DNA from: Siphonodentalium dalli
Lineage: Eukaryota > Mollusca > Scaphopoda > Gadilida > Siphonodentaliidae
Reading direction: 5' to 3'
Length of the DNA stretch: 64,000 nucleotides
Assembly: GCA_032622095.1 (NCBI GenBank)
Contig: CP136063.1
Span: forward strand, 61,519,897 to 61,583,896
Shown: piece by piece, positions 1-11,487 of the stretch
How the letters are laid out: each line of letters starts with the position of its first letter
Position numbering within the stretch: position 1 is the first letter of the stretch
Translations under genes and position numbers: made by a program
The notes under the pieces: generated by a model
Told to the model about the DNA's origin: nothing
Databases searched by the model: none
Seen by the model: only the letters and a program-made list of their open reading frames with translations

Positions 1-1
1 A

Positions 2-2758
2 CTTAACTGTGACGCGGGCACCATACCTGATTCCAATGGGTCGAGTGCGGATATCTCAAAATTGAAGTGGCGTTTGCTCGCCCAAGATGAAAATTTAGTT
101 AAACAGTACCAACATATATTAGCTTCCTTATTGCCACACAGTGAAACGCGTGTACACGATACAATCAATTTGGACTTGTATTACAATTCATTGGTAGCTT
201 CTATGAAACAAGCAGCGCAACAATCGATTCCAACATGTAAATTCAAAAGTCACAAAAAACCATTTTGGAATGAAAATCTGAAAGAACTTCACAAAAAAAT
301 GTCCATTCTTAGAAATGATTGGATTAAAGAGGGTAGACCGCGTGGTCACGAACACAGCTCTTTCCAGCTGTATAAAGACTCAAAGAGACACTTTCGGAGC
401 TTATATCGGTCCATCTCATCCGACTTTATGAGAGAACAACTGAACGAAATTGATCGCTGCGCTGAGATAGATAATGATCACTTCTTCAGATTACTAAATG
501 CAAAAAGAGCAAATAACGGCACTCTGGGTGCCTCATATTTCGAACATGATGGCTCGATTATCCGAGATACTGATGACATATTAAGTGCCTGGTCTTCCTA
601 TTACAAAACATTATACTCACCATTGAATAACTCATTGTTCGATGACAATCACTACTCGGTCGTTACCGACACAGTTAAAAGATTGAAAGATGATATAATT
701 TCAAAGAGTCTAGATGATCATCTTACTTACCCTGTCAGTATAAGTGAACTGTCTTCTCTTATTCCCACTTTGAACAAGAACAAGTCACAGGGTTATGACG
801 GTTTAGTTTATGAACACATTATATATGGTGGTGAAACTATTTTGAAATGTATTGCTTTTTTATTTTCATGTATGTTAAAATTCACTCATGTTCCAGATGA
901 TGCAAAAAAGGGCATAATGATCTCACTTTTTAAGGGAGGAAACAAGTCAGCACATAGTTTCAACAATTATAGGGCTATCACCATATTGCCAGTAATGTAT
1001 AAATTGTTTGAGAAACTTTTAAAATCCCGGTTGGAAACCAATGCCCCACATCTCACAAATATTCACCCACTTCAAAACGGGTTTCAGAAAAATTCAAATT
1101 GTCTAGCGACTTCTTTCCTCCTGAAAGAATGTATATCTTACACAGCTGAACGAGGCAGCAAACTATTTGCTTGCTTCCTTGATGTACAAAAGGCCTTCGA
1201 TACTGTCTGGATCGATGGCCTCTTGTACAAACTCCACCAGCGGGGCATAACTGGTTCCATGTGGCGCATACTGTGTTGTTTATTAACAAATATTCAATGC
1301 TGTGTGAGGTATAAATGTAAATATTCTGAGTACTTCTTACTGAAACAAGGAGCCAGACAGGGAAGTATTCTCTCACCTCTGATGTACATGCTCTACGTTG
1401 ACACACTCATTTCTGACTTAGCCAACTCAAACTACGGTTTAATGGTTTATTCAGTTTGTTGCGCTGCACCTACACAGGCTGATGATATGGTCTTACTCTC
1501 ATTGTCAAAACGTGGGCTACAGAACCTTCTTAATATATGTTCCCAGTACAGTAGGAAATGGCGATTTCTCTATAACCCAAGCAAAACTGTCACAATAGTG
1601 TTTAATGAACCAAAAGCTGAATTCGCGCGGTGCATTCAAAACAGGAAGATGTATCTTCTAGGTCAAGAAATTTCAGAAAAAACAGAAGCTACACACCTTG
1701 GTATCCTCTTTGACAAATACAATTTCAATCACTCCCTTGTGGAAGCAATAAGAGAAAAACAAAGAGACACATATTTTATGCTCTCAAATTCGGGCCTATA
1801 TGCTGGTGGAACAACCCCTGTCAGTTGCTGTAAGATATACAAATCTATCATCCTTCCCAGATCTCTTTATGGGTCTGAACTCTTGTGGCAATTAGGCAAG
1901 AGTGATACAGACCGCCTGGAGAAAACACACCGATTTTGTTTAAAGAACTTTCAGGGATTGCCCACGCGAGCAAGAACTGTCATTGTAGAGGGCTCAGTCG
2001 GTATACCCTCCCTTGCCACACTTATTGACAAAAGAAAACTTTCTCTTATGGGATCCCTATGCAGAGGAGACCCCAAAAAATCTTCATCTGAGATATTTCT
2101 CTTACGAATGCATGAATCCTTAACTAACACAATACGCCCCTCAAAATCATTTTTGAATGAGCTAATCATAATCTTATTAAGATATGGTTTACTTGATTTC
2201 ATTACGAACTTTGCTGATGATAATACCTTCCCAACTAAAGATAGTTGGAAGAATCTTGTAAATGTAGCCATTGATACAAAGTATAGTGAAATTTGGAAAA
2301 CAACAATTTCTGGTGATCCGTGGCTCTATATTTTCAGTCAAATTCAAAGTGAATTTTCGCTGTCATTTTTATGGCGCGTATGCCGTGCGCATCCTCAATT
2401 CAAAGACGACTTTCTTCAGGTGGGAAGAATAATATCACAAACAACATATGACCAAAAGGGAGTTTGTGATGCGTGTCTGCATCCGTATGCACACAAAGTA
2501 CTGCACATATTGTTCGATTGCCCATCAGGTTGCGAAATTCGAAATGTTATATGGTACAAGATAATTGATCACTTTGGGATCAATTTCTACATTATGCTGG
2601 ACAATCTGAACACACCAGATCTTGCGGCAATATTCTTAGGGCACATACCCGACATTGCTGACAACTTGATACCATTTCTTGATAAATACAAATTTGTCAC
2701 ATTTTTCGTTAGAAATACAGCTAAATTATGGGCAAATTATAGTAAACTAACGCAATAA
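2..2758 (+). CDS. LINE ORF2: reverse transcriptase, C-terminal part, open at window edge
   Basis: This encodes the protein that copies LINE RNA into DNA at the target site. The frame is open from base 2, so the TTG at 62 is not the real start; the missing upstream part should hold the endonuclease domain. Counting residues from the TTG, an RT fingers motif NKSQGYDGL lies near 240-250. Box A is FLDVQKAFDTVW near 372-383 with the metal-binding Asp. Then come GARQGSILSPL near 430 and the catalytic pair in QADDM at 472-476. The usual aromatic residue before xDD is Gln here. Near the C-terminus is a zinc-binding pattern C802-x2-C805-x9-H815-x4-C820, a common LINE ORF2 feature. The frame has no stops over about 900 codons, so this copy is young or intact in this part. 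Clade is not assigned. Confidence 0.93.
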   Translation, partial: LNCDAGTIPDSNGSSADISKLKWRLLAQDENLVKQYQHILASLLPHSETRVHDTINLDLYYNSLVASMKQAAQQSIPTCKFKSHKKPFWNENLKELHKKMSILRNDWIKEGRPRGHEHSSFQLYKDSKRHFRSLYRSISSDFMREQLNEIDRCAEIDNDHFFRLLNAKRANNGTLGASYFEHDGSIIRDTDDILSAWSSYYKTLYSPLNNSLFDDNHYSVVTDTVKRLKDDIISKSLDDHLTYPVSISELSSLIPTLNKNKSQGYDGLVYEHIIYGGETILKCIAFLFSCMLKFTHVPDDAKKGIMISLFKGGNKSAHSFNNYRAITILPVMYKLFEKLLKSRLETNAPHLTNIHPLQNGFQKNSNCLATSFLLKECISYTAERGSKLFACFLDVQKAFDTVWIDGLLYKLHQRGITGSMWRILCCLLTNIQCCVRYKCKYSEYFLLKQGARQGSILSPLMYMLYVDTLISDLANSNYGLMVYSVCCAAPTQADDMVLLSLSKRGLQNLLNICSQYSRKWRFLYNPSKTVTIVFNEPKAEFARCIQNRKMYLLGQEISEKTEATHLGILFDKYNFNHSLVEAIREKQRDTYFMLSNSGLYAGGTTPVSCCKIYKSIILPRSLYGSELLWQLGKSDTDRLEKTHRFCLKNFQGLPTRARTVIVEGSVGIPSLATLIDKRKLSLMGSLCRGDPKKSSSEIFLLRMHESLTNTIRPSKSFLNELIIILLRYGLLDFITNFADDNTFPTKDSWKNLVNVAIDTKYSEIWKTTISGDPWLYIFSQIQSEFSLSFLWRVCRAHPQFKDDFLQVGRIISQTTYDQKGVCDACLHPYAHKVLHILFDCPSGCEIRNVIWYKIIDHFGINFYIMLDNLNTPDLAAIFLGHIPDIADNLIPFLDKYKFVTFFVRNTAKLWANYSKLTQ

Positions 2759-3016
2759 TTTTTGGCTAACAGAGGGACATCACGGTGCTGAAAACGATTA
2801 ATCATTACGTACTGTTGACTGGACGCTCTGGTCGCCACCATGTTGTGGTAAATAGAGGGGGTGGACCAATGGTATGTAGCGAGTATTTAAAAAAAAAAAC
2901 AGAGTCGGGACAATTCCAAAATGATAACGCTCATCGCGTTACTTGAACGTCTTTCACTTTCTCTTACATCCTATAATTCATATACTCGCTGCAAGCTATT
3001 GGTCCATATATGGCCT

Positions 3017-3438
3017 CTATATTGACTTATTGATTTTTTGTTGTTGAATGAATGTGCGAGGGTACTGTTGTGTCACCGTGTACTTGAGTATGTGCATATG
3101 TATGGATATGTGTAACGAGTATATGTGGGTATGGGTGACTGTGCGTATGCACGTATACATGTATACGTACGTGAGTCTGTGTGGCTGTATATCAGGACCC
3201 AGGAAAGTAGGTATGTAATAGGCTTGTATGTATGGATGTATGGATTGATGCACATGTAAGTATATATGTACGGCAGGTGTACTTGTGCGTTCCGTTGCGT
3301 GTGTTCGTCAGTATGTAAGGGGTTAATGTGGCTACGTGCATGAATGGATGCATACATGTTGCAAATATGTAAGTATGTAATACGTGCATGATGGCCCGAA
3401 TATGTGCACTTAGGTCTATGTAAATATGTTATTAACAT
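3017..3438. repeat. Degenerate TATG/GTAT-rich low-complexity tract in LINE 3' UTR
   Basis: The stretch is dominated by steps such as GTATG, ATATG and TACGTA with no fixed period. Minus-strand open frames rich in Tyr, Thr, His and Ile are by-products of this composition and are not genes. A similar but shorter tract lies in the 3' part of the second LINE copy near 62150-62230, so it belongs to the element. Confidence 0.5.
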
Positions 3439-3566
3439 GAAGGGTAGTCTTTGTTGTTGATAAAACTTGTCTTTCTGTCGTATTGTTTTTTGTTCTTGAG
3501 TTCTTTGTAAAAAAACAAATATGTATGTTTATCCACTCTTCGTTATCGGAGGATTAAAGATATATA

Positions 3567-3853
3567 TAAATTACTGTCCGAAATCGCCATTACGCAATCA
3601 CGAAAATAAAAAAAAATGATATTTCATGAATTATATAACTAGTTGGTTGGTTGATTATTTAATGTGTGTCATGTATACATTATATGATACTAATATGAAC
3701 TGGTTTAAACGTGTTCGTTTTTAATTGTCCGTTTCTCTAATTCTCAGTTATCGATCGACGACCTCCACTCTTCACTTCCGTCAGTTCCAATGTTTTTGGC
3801 GGTATAGATTTTCATTTTGTTTTCGAAGCTAGTAACGAATCATTCTCCTCGTT
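3567..3853. other. AT-rich spacer upstream of the 3854 ORFs
   Basis: No open frame or repeat is recognised. It separates the LINE tail from the small acidic ORFs and could hold their 5' flank, but no TATA box or initiator stands out. Confidence 0.3.
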
Positions 3854-4387
3854 ATGTCGAAGGACAAACTTAAACATTATAAACGATACTTGGAGGACCC
3901 ACTGAGTGAGAATATTCCAAAAAGCACAACTATACGCTGGATGTGTGAGGCTGATCGTTTCGATTCGACTGCAAGTGGAACTTCAACTTGTGAACACACA
4001 GTGACAGTGAAACTGCCGGCCACAATTCTCAAAGTGAAAGTGTCTCAAATACAGTGTCAAATGACTCAGACTTAATTTTTTGCAACACCTAATGAAATGG
4101 AACAAGTTGAACATAATGATAATGAACAAGTTCAACTAAACATGCTAAATGATCAACAAGAAACACAGGATTCAATGGTTCCGCGGCCGTCAGTTCCGCA
4201 GTCAGATATTGAATATGAGCTTCAAGTTGAAGAATATATCGACTCAGAGGAAGTAAGTTTGGAGATTGGTGATAATGTGATATTTCAAGACTACGGATTT
4301 GCTAACGATGGAAATGAATCAGTCCAAATCGAACTTGAACAATTTCAAGCCAGTGACGATGAGCGGGGAATAATCGACATGAACTAG
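3854..4387 (+). pseudogene. Two in-frame short ORFs: damaged N-terminal exon of an unknown protein
   Basis: Two ORFs, 3854-4075 (73 aa) and 4097-4387 (96 aa), lie in the same frame, separated by one TAA and seven sense codons. The first opens with MSKDKLKHYKRYLEDP, basic then proline-containing; the second is strongly acidic and Gln/Asn-rich. Between about 3990 and 4070 another frame reads as Ser/Asp/Glu-rich sequence that fits the composition of the second ORF better than the annotated frame does. This suggests two nearly compensating indels. The layout (basic start, then long acidic linker) resembles the start of large transposon-encoded proteins seen in invertebrates, but I do not recognise a family. 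It could also be a real first exon followed by an intron. No partner domain follows nearby. Confidence 0.35.
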
Positions 4388-5029
4388 AATTAGAATATTA
4401 AAAAAAAAATTCTCAATTATACTAATTTATATCATTGTGGTGAATGTCGGTTTTGGAGAACTTGGCTTATGTTAACTTTCATGTCTGTACGAACAGAGAC
4501 CAACTGCGTCAATGTAAACAGAACAGCTACAGTGTGTCAGTATGCCGTAATTCGTGACCCAGTGTTGTGACTAGAGTGGACAAAGCGGACTGCTCACGGA
4601 GTTCTACTCAGCACGCAATGTGTGTGAACTGTGACGCGGTCGGCTGACCAGGAGAACAATAACATTAGAACTCGGCTATCGATCACGGTCGGATGTGGAG
4701 TTGTGGACGTATTTCTAACATCACAGTTCCATCATGGAGACACCAAAAGACATTGACGGTGATATTGTTACAATCTTATATACCTTCATACAATTAAACA
4801 TCTCATTATTTTAAACACATCGCTGTCACTTCGATACGTTTACCCCAAATGAATACCATTAGAACTTTGGTCCATCGCAACTAGAAATCATTATAGGCAA
4901 AGTTCTAACATCATTGATCAATTCCCCCAAAACTGGCGAGCAATATTACATCACAGATGCTTAGTACCAGTACTAGATATTATAGATGTGTGTATATGGG
5001 TTCAATTAAATTAAATGATCGATGTACGT
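4388..5029. other. Unassigned spacer
   Basis: No ORF longer than about 60 codons and no clear repeat is seen. Sequence becomes TACC/GGTA-rich toward its right end, where the palindrome-filled repeat begins. Confidence 0.3.
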
Positions 5030-5685
5030 ATCTACCAGGGTAGATTCCAATATTTATTTACCATTTTACCTATTAATTATCATGGTACTTTCAACTGACA
5101 TACCGGTACCCTAGTACTTATTCATTGGTAAATCGATACTGCGTCAAATTTCCTTGGTGGATTTTTACCATTCTAGATTCACATATACATGTAAACTCTG
5201 GTAATACATGTACCGGTATACCTTGATATATTCAACTTTTTTACTACATGTAGGTACTCCAGAAAATACCACGGTTAAAGAACCTGGGTAAACTGTTGAA
5301 ATACCTCAGTATTTTGCCACAGTGAATATAGCGTGGTAAATTTTACTAAGGTGTTCTACCAAGGTCAATTACCTTGGTAGAACATCTTGGTAAAATTTAT
5401 CATGCTAAATTCACCGTGGTAAAAATACAGTAGTATTCCAACAATTTACCGAGGTTCTTTTACCATGGTATTTTCACCATGGTAAAGTTTTACTGTGATT
5501 TTTTCACCTTGGTAAAATTTACCGACGTGATCAATTGACCAGGGTAAAAAACCATGGTAAAATTTACCTCGGTAAATTTTTACCTTGGTAAAGCACTAAA
5601 ATTTACCTTGGTAAAATTTACCGACGTGATCAATTGACCGTGGTACAAATACCATGGTAAATACCTTGGTACATTTTTATATGGG
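5030..5685. mobile_element. Fold-back element filled with TTTACC-GGTAAA palindromes (copy A)
   Basis: The interior is a dense mix of TTTACC, TTGGTAAA, ACCATGGTAAA and related self-complementary modules, so nearly every part can pair with another. A direct repeat beginning TTTACCGACGTGATCAATTG occurs twice (about 5518 and 5608). The right end, GGTACATTTTTATATGGG (5668-5685), is the reverse complement of the left end of the 42.6-kb element and identical to the right end of the 58.7-kb element. That marks a shared terminus even though the interiors differ. The left boundary is approximate. Confidence 0.55.
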
Positions 5686-5963
5686 TATACCAGTAGTCTA
5701 TACTATTGTGCTCCAGTCAACCACTGAGATATCGTTGATGAAATTGTGCATGTTTATCATTGGATAAGGTCTTTGGTATAAAACAAAATCATCTCTATTT
5801 GTTAATAGGCAAGTGATGAGTTATGTATTCCACACGAAACACCAGCGCAAAATGATGAGATGACAACTGTTGTAAATTATGATGTCAATGAGGGTTGCAC
5901 GGCATTCTGTTATTCTTGTGGGTTTAGTTATTGTTCGTAGAAACATAAAAGAATTCAACCCGT

Positions 5964-6491
5964 TTAAAGATGGATTATCTCTTTAAATAACAAATTTTAA
6001 ATAGTTGCTTAGGTATAAAATAATAGATATGAACTGAAGACCTATGTCCGGAAAAGCTTCTATCAATTAATATTGATTTTATTTCGAATATTAAATCGGG
6101 CCCATTTATGTTACTATTTTTAGAACCGACCATTCGGATGAGACCTTATTGCGATATAGAGCACTGGGCTATTCCCACGGCTACGCAACGAATGTCAAAT
6201 GTCACAGATTGGTTGTTTGTATTGTTTTGTTCCAACGATATAAGCGATAACGAGTATAATTAACATCTATTTGTGACAAAATTGCACAATATAATTTCTG
6301 GTCTCTGTTAACAGTAACCACCATTGTTCGTTAGCTGAACAAACACACCTTTTTAGACCAGAAAATATTCTAAATAAAATTAATATTAATCGATAGAAGC
6401 ATTTCCGGACAGGAGTCTTCGATTCAAATCTAATATTTTATACCCCGGTAACTATATAATACATGTTTACAAAGAGATAATCCACCTTTAA
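5964..6491 (+). mobile_element. TTAA-bordered non-autonomous DNA transposon, copy 1 (528 bp)
   Basis: Ends are inverted repeats of TTAAAGRTGGATTATCTC followed by TTTR. The internal sequence is shared, with modest divergence, with four other copies at 36.9, 37.4, 38.8 and 39.8 kb. Both ends abut TTAA, compatible with a 4-bp TTAA target duplication, although TTAA may be part of the inverted repeat itself. There is no coding capacity. Confidence 0.75.
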
Positions 6492-6627
6492 GACATTCTT
6501 ATGGCATTATCAGTATTTATGTTTATGTTGAAATCTCCCGCTGGGAAACATTATTTTTTCTCCTTATGTATTTAGTTAGTTAGTAATGTTTCAAGTTTTT
6601 CAGGAAAGATATTGACGTCAGTATGTG
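6492..6627. other. Short spacer
   Basis: This joins the TTAA-bordered element to the GGCACC fold-back element. Nothing is recognised. Confidence 0.3.
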
Positions 6628-7370
6628 GCCCAGTAAACATTGTGGCACCAATTCGGCACCAGTTCGGTGCCGGATAACGAGGTGATGGTATCCTGGCACT
6701 GAATCGGCACCAAACTGGTGCACGGTTAGCACCGTCAAAATTGTGATGGTAATATGGCACCAAACCAATACCAGACTGGTACCTGGTTATCACCATATAT
6801 ATAATATATATTTTATTATTTAACAAAACAAATTTTTTTTTTTTAATATACATATATTTAAACATTAAAAAAAAAGATATATTTTTTCAAAAATAAAATA
6901 TAAAAATATATATATTTACAAGAATTTTTTATTTTTTTAGTAATCAAATATATTATATGGTGATAACCATGTACCAGTCTGGTATTGGTTTGGTGCCAGG
7001 TTACCATCACAATTTTACAGTGCTAACCATGCACCAGTTTGGTGCTGGTTCAGTACTGCGTGATTGGTGCCAAATGCAAGGTGTTGATTTGGTACCACAT
7101 TTCTGATAGCGAATTGGTGCCTACTTTCCGGTAATGAATTGGTACCAATTTTCTGACACCGAATCGGTACCAATTTTCCGATGCCGTTCAGGTATGGAAT
7201 GTTATGGAAACAATTATATGTAACAGATTATAGTAATCGAGTGTACATGTATATATGCTGCCATAATGGTGCACATGTATATATTGTGAGGTGTGTGTGA
7301 TACCATTTTTACGGTGCTAACAATGCACCAGTTTGGTGCTGATTCAGTGCCAGGATACCATCACCTCGTT
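6628..7370. mobile_element. Fold-back element with GGCACC/GGTACC modules (copy A)
   Basis: The left end CCCAGTAAACATTGTGGCAC (about 6629-6648) matches, inverted, the right end of the 28.1-28.8 kb array. Inside, a left arm (about 6690-6800) and a right arm (about 6953-7060) are inverted copies, each reading as cycles of gcaccaaactggtgc-like palindromes, around an AT-rich loop (6800-6950). A further partial arm lies at 7305-7370. The fold-back is about 110-125 bp per arm. No protein is encoded. Confidence 0.6.
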
Positions 7371-8375
7371 ATATATATATATTATTTTAAATATATATAT
7401 ATATATTCACTTTTTTGTGACTTTCCACACGAAATATTCAAGACAATTATGTTTGGAAGATGCCGATGTATATTGACACCTCAGTGATGGATTGGTAATG
7501 TTGTTTTTTTTTCAGTGTTGATCCAACACCAATAAATAGATAATGACACAGCGCTATTTGATAAACCAAGCGAATAGACTGTATAATTATAATATAATTC
7601 TAGAGAACTGTACCATGTGTTCTTCAGATCAAAATAATCCCTAAACTCAATTACACATGGCAGTGAACGGTTGCAATTAAATCCATTTAAAGTCTGCCTG
7701 CTTGTGCCGAAAGCAAGGTGTTGATTTGGTACCAAATTTCCGATAGCGAATTGGTGCCTACATTCCGGTAGTGAATTGGTACCAATTTTCTGACACCGAA
7801 TCGGTACCAATTTTCCGATGCCGTTCAGGTATGGAATGTTCTAATTTTATCGGAAACAATTATATGTAACAGCTTATAGCAATCGAGTGTACATGTATCT
7901 ATACTGTCATAATGATACACATGTATATATTGTGAGGCATGCATATTATAACATTCAGTTACTGGTATTGGTTAATTTTATCATATCAAATAATATATCT
8001 CTTGCCAATTTTAAGACAACATTACTGGATCACTCCTCAATTATGTTACTGATAAATTACAGTTATAATTAGATTAAATTATACACATATGTATATATGA
8101 ACCAGAAAATATATACCATGTGCTCTCCGGGTGAGATAATACTGAGATTATAACCTAATTATTCAATTTCAAATGGCAGTGAATGATTGCAATTGAATCC
8201 AGTTAAAGTCGGATTGTTTCCAGCAGTAGAATGTGTTGAATTGGTACTGAATTTCCGATAGCGAATTGGTACCTACTTTCCGCTAATGAATTGGCACCGA
8301 TTTTCCGATACCGAATCTGCACCAAATTTTCGATGCCGTATATATATTATTAGTATGGAATGTTCTATTCTGAAA
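7075..8375. repeat. Three degenerate direct copies of a GGTACC-rich repeat
   Basis: Copies start at about 7075, 7715 and 8230. Each runs through gaattggtgcctacttTCCG-type modules, then the motif ccgatgccg, then a GTATGGAATGTT stretch; the first two continue to a TACATGTATATA tail. Spacing is about 640 and 515 bp. The segments between copies (7590-7690 and 8098-8230) are also related, so the unit was duplicated in tandem and has since diverged. Confidence 0.55.
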
Positions 8376-9839
8376 GATATAATAGCTAAGTACTCGTATT
8401 TATGCAGGCATATATGCACATTGATTGTGAACATAGGTACGGGTATATATATGATAACTGATCTACATTAACGTTCAGTTAATGACAATGCCTATAATTT
8501 GATCGCACCATGCATATTGAAAATTTTAGGACAACATGGATAACTTGTACGTTATTCTGCAACATAACAAAAATAAATTTAAAACTAAATTTTAAACTGA
8601 TAGGTAACCTATAAATTACAGGTATAAAATTATAAATACAACTTATATAATATGGGACAATTGTGCGGGGTTGAATGTTTATTATAATAAACGGACACCC
8701 CCCCCCCCCCCAAATTATCCCAAAACAATACATATATGATGCAAAACTAATATTTAAATGCAATCTTATTTATTACTATTATTACTGTTTTGCTGTATTA
8801 AAATTAATTCAGATGAATAAATGTGTGTGATGAATGCATGCAGAGATATCGATTGTTTGTGCGGATACAAAAACAGCAGTATTCACGACAGGCATTGAAC
8901 AGAAATAGCGCCCGGCGTCAACTAGTGTTTCCTGATATGGTGAAAATAAAGAGCGTTTATTTCACTTATATGTCCGAAAAATACAAAACAGCTGGTAAAT
9001 GGCTGTGCTCATGGCAAAGTATTTTCAGAGCATACATAAAGCCGGTTTTTATGATCAATATCTCGTGTATATATTCAATGTGTCTTATTATACATCTTCC
9101 ATATTATGTATAGAGAAAATGGAGGCTCAAATGAGTCGTGACCGTTTAATATACTAAGTCTGAAAAATATTTTATTAGTTTGATAATTTGAAATAATCTA
9201 TTATCAGTGAAGCTTATCATTGTTCAAATGTAATGTTTACCCGCTAACATGCATATACACATTAACTATACATGCAACTGCATATATGAAATATTACAAT
9301 TTATATACATTATAATAAAACATAATTGTTCTGCATTTGGTGACATAAATGACTATTTCAATGAATGTTTTGATGAACCCATTTTAAATATTAATAGATA
9401 CAAAGAACCTAATTGTGTGAGCGTTACCATTAATAATTTTATATTTAGGATCGCAATTTAATTGGTTGGGTTTTGTATTTTAGATTTTGGGCATTGCATG
9501 ATAATTTGCAATTTTTATATGCTTATTTTCAATGTTTACAGAAATATATGCTATCAAGTTATATTTAAGTTTTTAACAATTAATCAACCAAATTAAATGA
9601 AGATCACACGTTCTTCGAAACATGGACACACATGTTATTCTCATTGCATGGAGTTTACGTTTTTAACAATCGCGTTGCTTTTTAATTTGATTTTTTTAAA
9701 TCTTCCGAACTTTTTTTGGTGTGATATATATATAGTGACCCCTTCAGCCATTCTGAGCGCGTCTCGTTATTTTCGGTATACTTTTATCCGGTTCGCACGA
9801 ATGTAAATTCAAAGTGAGCGGCGGACGTGCACAATTTCC
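8376..9839. other. AT-rich intergenic DNA
   Basis: The stretch has a 14-base poly(C) run near 8698-8711 and scattered short ORFs without coding character. Nothing else is recognised. The right end leads into a candidate promoter. Confidence 0.3.
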
Positions 9840-9848
9840 CTATATAAG
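9840..9848 (+). promoter_or_regulatory. Candidate TATA box
   Basis: CTATATAAG stands about 30 bp upstream of a plausible initiator near 9871 and of a segment that ends in a good splice donor at 10027. Relatively GC-richer sequence precedes it (9750-9840). The assignment is inferential, since AT-rich DNA yields such boxes by chance. Confidence 0.35.
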
Positions 9849-9870
9849 AACTCGATTGGACAGAAATTGC

Positions 9871-10026
9871 CACATGCTTCTCATCTAGAGATTATTTGAG
9901 AGGTGTACATACATCTTTTTCAAGAGGCAGTGGCATATATACTCTTTTCAAATCAACATTGATCAGTTCTTAGAGATATTGTTCGCTTCACGTCATCGCC
10001 AACTTCTCCTACAGACCTATATATAT
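9871..10026 (+). other. Candidate 5' UTR exon 1 of the 9.8-25 kb gene
   Basis: The segment runs from the expected start downstream of the TATA box to a donor GTAAGT at 10027. It has no long open frame and no ATG-led ORF of note, as expected for an untranslated leader. Composition is less AT-biased than the following intron. Confidence 0.3.
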
Positions 10027-10350
10027 GTAAGTACTGGTACTTTAAATTATTTTCTCATTGAGTTATTTACGTATAGCAGGCCGGCCTATGTTTTAAATTA
10101 TTAAAATTCAAGCTGGAATATTATTCAGCAAATATGTGAATATTTATAGTTTCGCAAAATGTGTGTTTTTTTTTTAATTCTCGTGAAATTAAAATACCGA
10201 TTCATTTATTCGACTGTTGCCTGTTTCTATATTTATATTGCCTTTCTTTCTTTTTTCGGAAAAAAATTATATCAAACAATCATGGAGTTGTCCCGTAACC
10301 AAATATTTTCTCCTTTATATGCCTACAGTTTGTTTATCGTCACACGTTAG

Positions 10351-10384
10351 ATGCCACAACGACCAGCAATCACCATGAGCAAAG
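10351..10384 (+). CDS. Candidate small exon 2 with start codon
   Basis: An AG at 10349-10350 precedes ATG, and a donor GTATGT follows at 10385. The 34-bp exon reads MPQRPAITMSK with a second ATG in good context (ATCACCATGA). An earlier acceptor at 10328 is also possible. Joined to the 17745 exon in this frame, the product stays open but has an odd Arg/Lys-rich composition, so these ATGs may instead form an upstream ORF. The call rests only on splice borders. Confidence 0.25.
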
Positions 10385-11487
10385 GTATGTCCAATATAAT
10401 TAGGCCTACAATTTACTTTGAAGTCGTAAAGATGTATTGAGGGATCGTGGACAATTTAATTGTGAAACATTTTAATTAATATATTAACACTAGCGTTTGA
10501 TAAAAACATGTTTGAGATAAGAAGTTAAATTTTGTTTGATATTGAATAGCCTAGATATCGACTTAGGCCTATTTCATATAAAGTTTGATGTTTTAGAAAG
10601 GCAGTATTATATTATATTGTTTGTCAATTTTTTAACAACAAAATTCTAAATTTTTATTACATTTTTTTATAAATAAGCCCAGATAGTTTTATTTTACGAT
10701 GTCGAAAATTGCTTGCGGAAGGTCTGGAACCCTATATAGCTGGATATATCTTTGAATTATATCGGCCTCCATTGCAACAAATTGCATTGATATTCCCGTA
10801 GTCCTGACTCTGAGATAATCTACATTTCGGCGCCCACTCATAATTTATAGGTTCATAAATAATATTTTTTATAATTTTTAATTCCGCCTTAACTCGAGAA
10901 GAACACGATAATTACACACCTAGACGTACTATAGGCCTAAATTGGTCCCTGGTACAATAAGAGCGTTAATTCGTAATCATATAATTTAAAAAAAATTATG
11001 TGCTGATTAATTTTCGAAAACTTTTGTGACTATATAACCTTTGAAAAAATCACTAAATGTACATTAATCATTAATATTGTATGCGTTAAATCGAATATAT
11101 ATATTTATCGACTTAAAAATCACATAATCAAATTGTTTGTGTGTCACTATATATAAAAATATGCTCTCAAATACACTAAGATTGGACATATCGATCTTTT
11201 AAATATAATATACCGAAAAAAGAATTCTCCCTTAAAAACAACAGCCAATGAAAACAGTTTCGCACATCCGGGGAAGGACGCCATCTTGAAAATCGATAAT
11301 ATGTTTTCACTTTTTAATGAAAGTATTTACGGACATAAGAGTGTTATTTCTCTTCGGACCAGGGGTATTGGTAAGGTATTATAATTAGTTGAGTTATATC
11401 ATTACGCACATTGGAATTTATGTCCAAATAAAATTTCGATCTTTACATTAGTGTTTTCGACTCCTAATTTCGAGGCATTCACAAAAA
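10385..11487. other. AT-rich intron or intergenic DNA
   Basis: No ORF, repeat pair or mobile element end is recognised. Confidence 0.3.

Larger units (their letters stand above)
1..3566 (+). mobile_element. LINE (non-LTR retrotransposon) copy 1, 5' end outside window
   Basis: The element contains the reverse transcriptase ORF described separately and a long 3' untranslated part (2759-3566) rich in degenerate TATG/GTATAC steps. I place its 3' end near 3566 because CTCTTCGTTATCGGAGGA at about 3535-3552 followed by a TATA-rich tail matches the 3' end of the minus-strand relative near 62090-62118 (CTCTTCATGATATTGGAGGA). No poly(A) tail or target duplication can be seen, since the 5' end lies left of the window. 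An A-run at 2889-2900 is an alternative, earlier end. Confidence 0.7.

Noticed and set aside
1053-1406. Minus-strand 117-codon ORF
   Set aside because: It lies opposite the reverse transcriptase frame and has no coding features of its own.
3017-3438. Overlapping Tyr/His/Thr-rich minus-strand ORFs
   Set aside because: They are produced by the TATG-rich low-complexity tract; three overlapping frames show the same bias.
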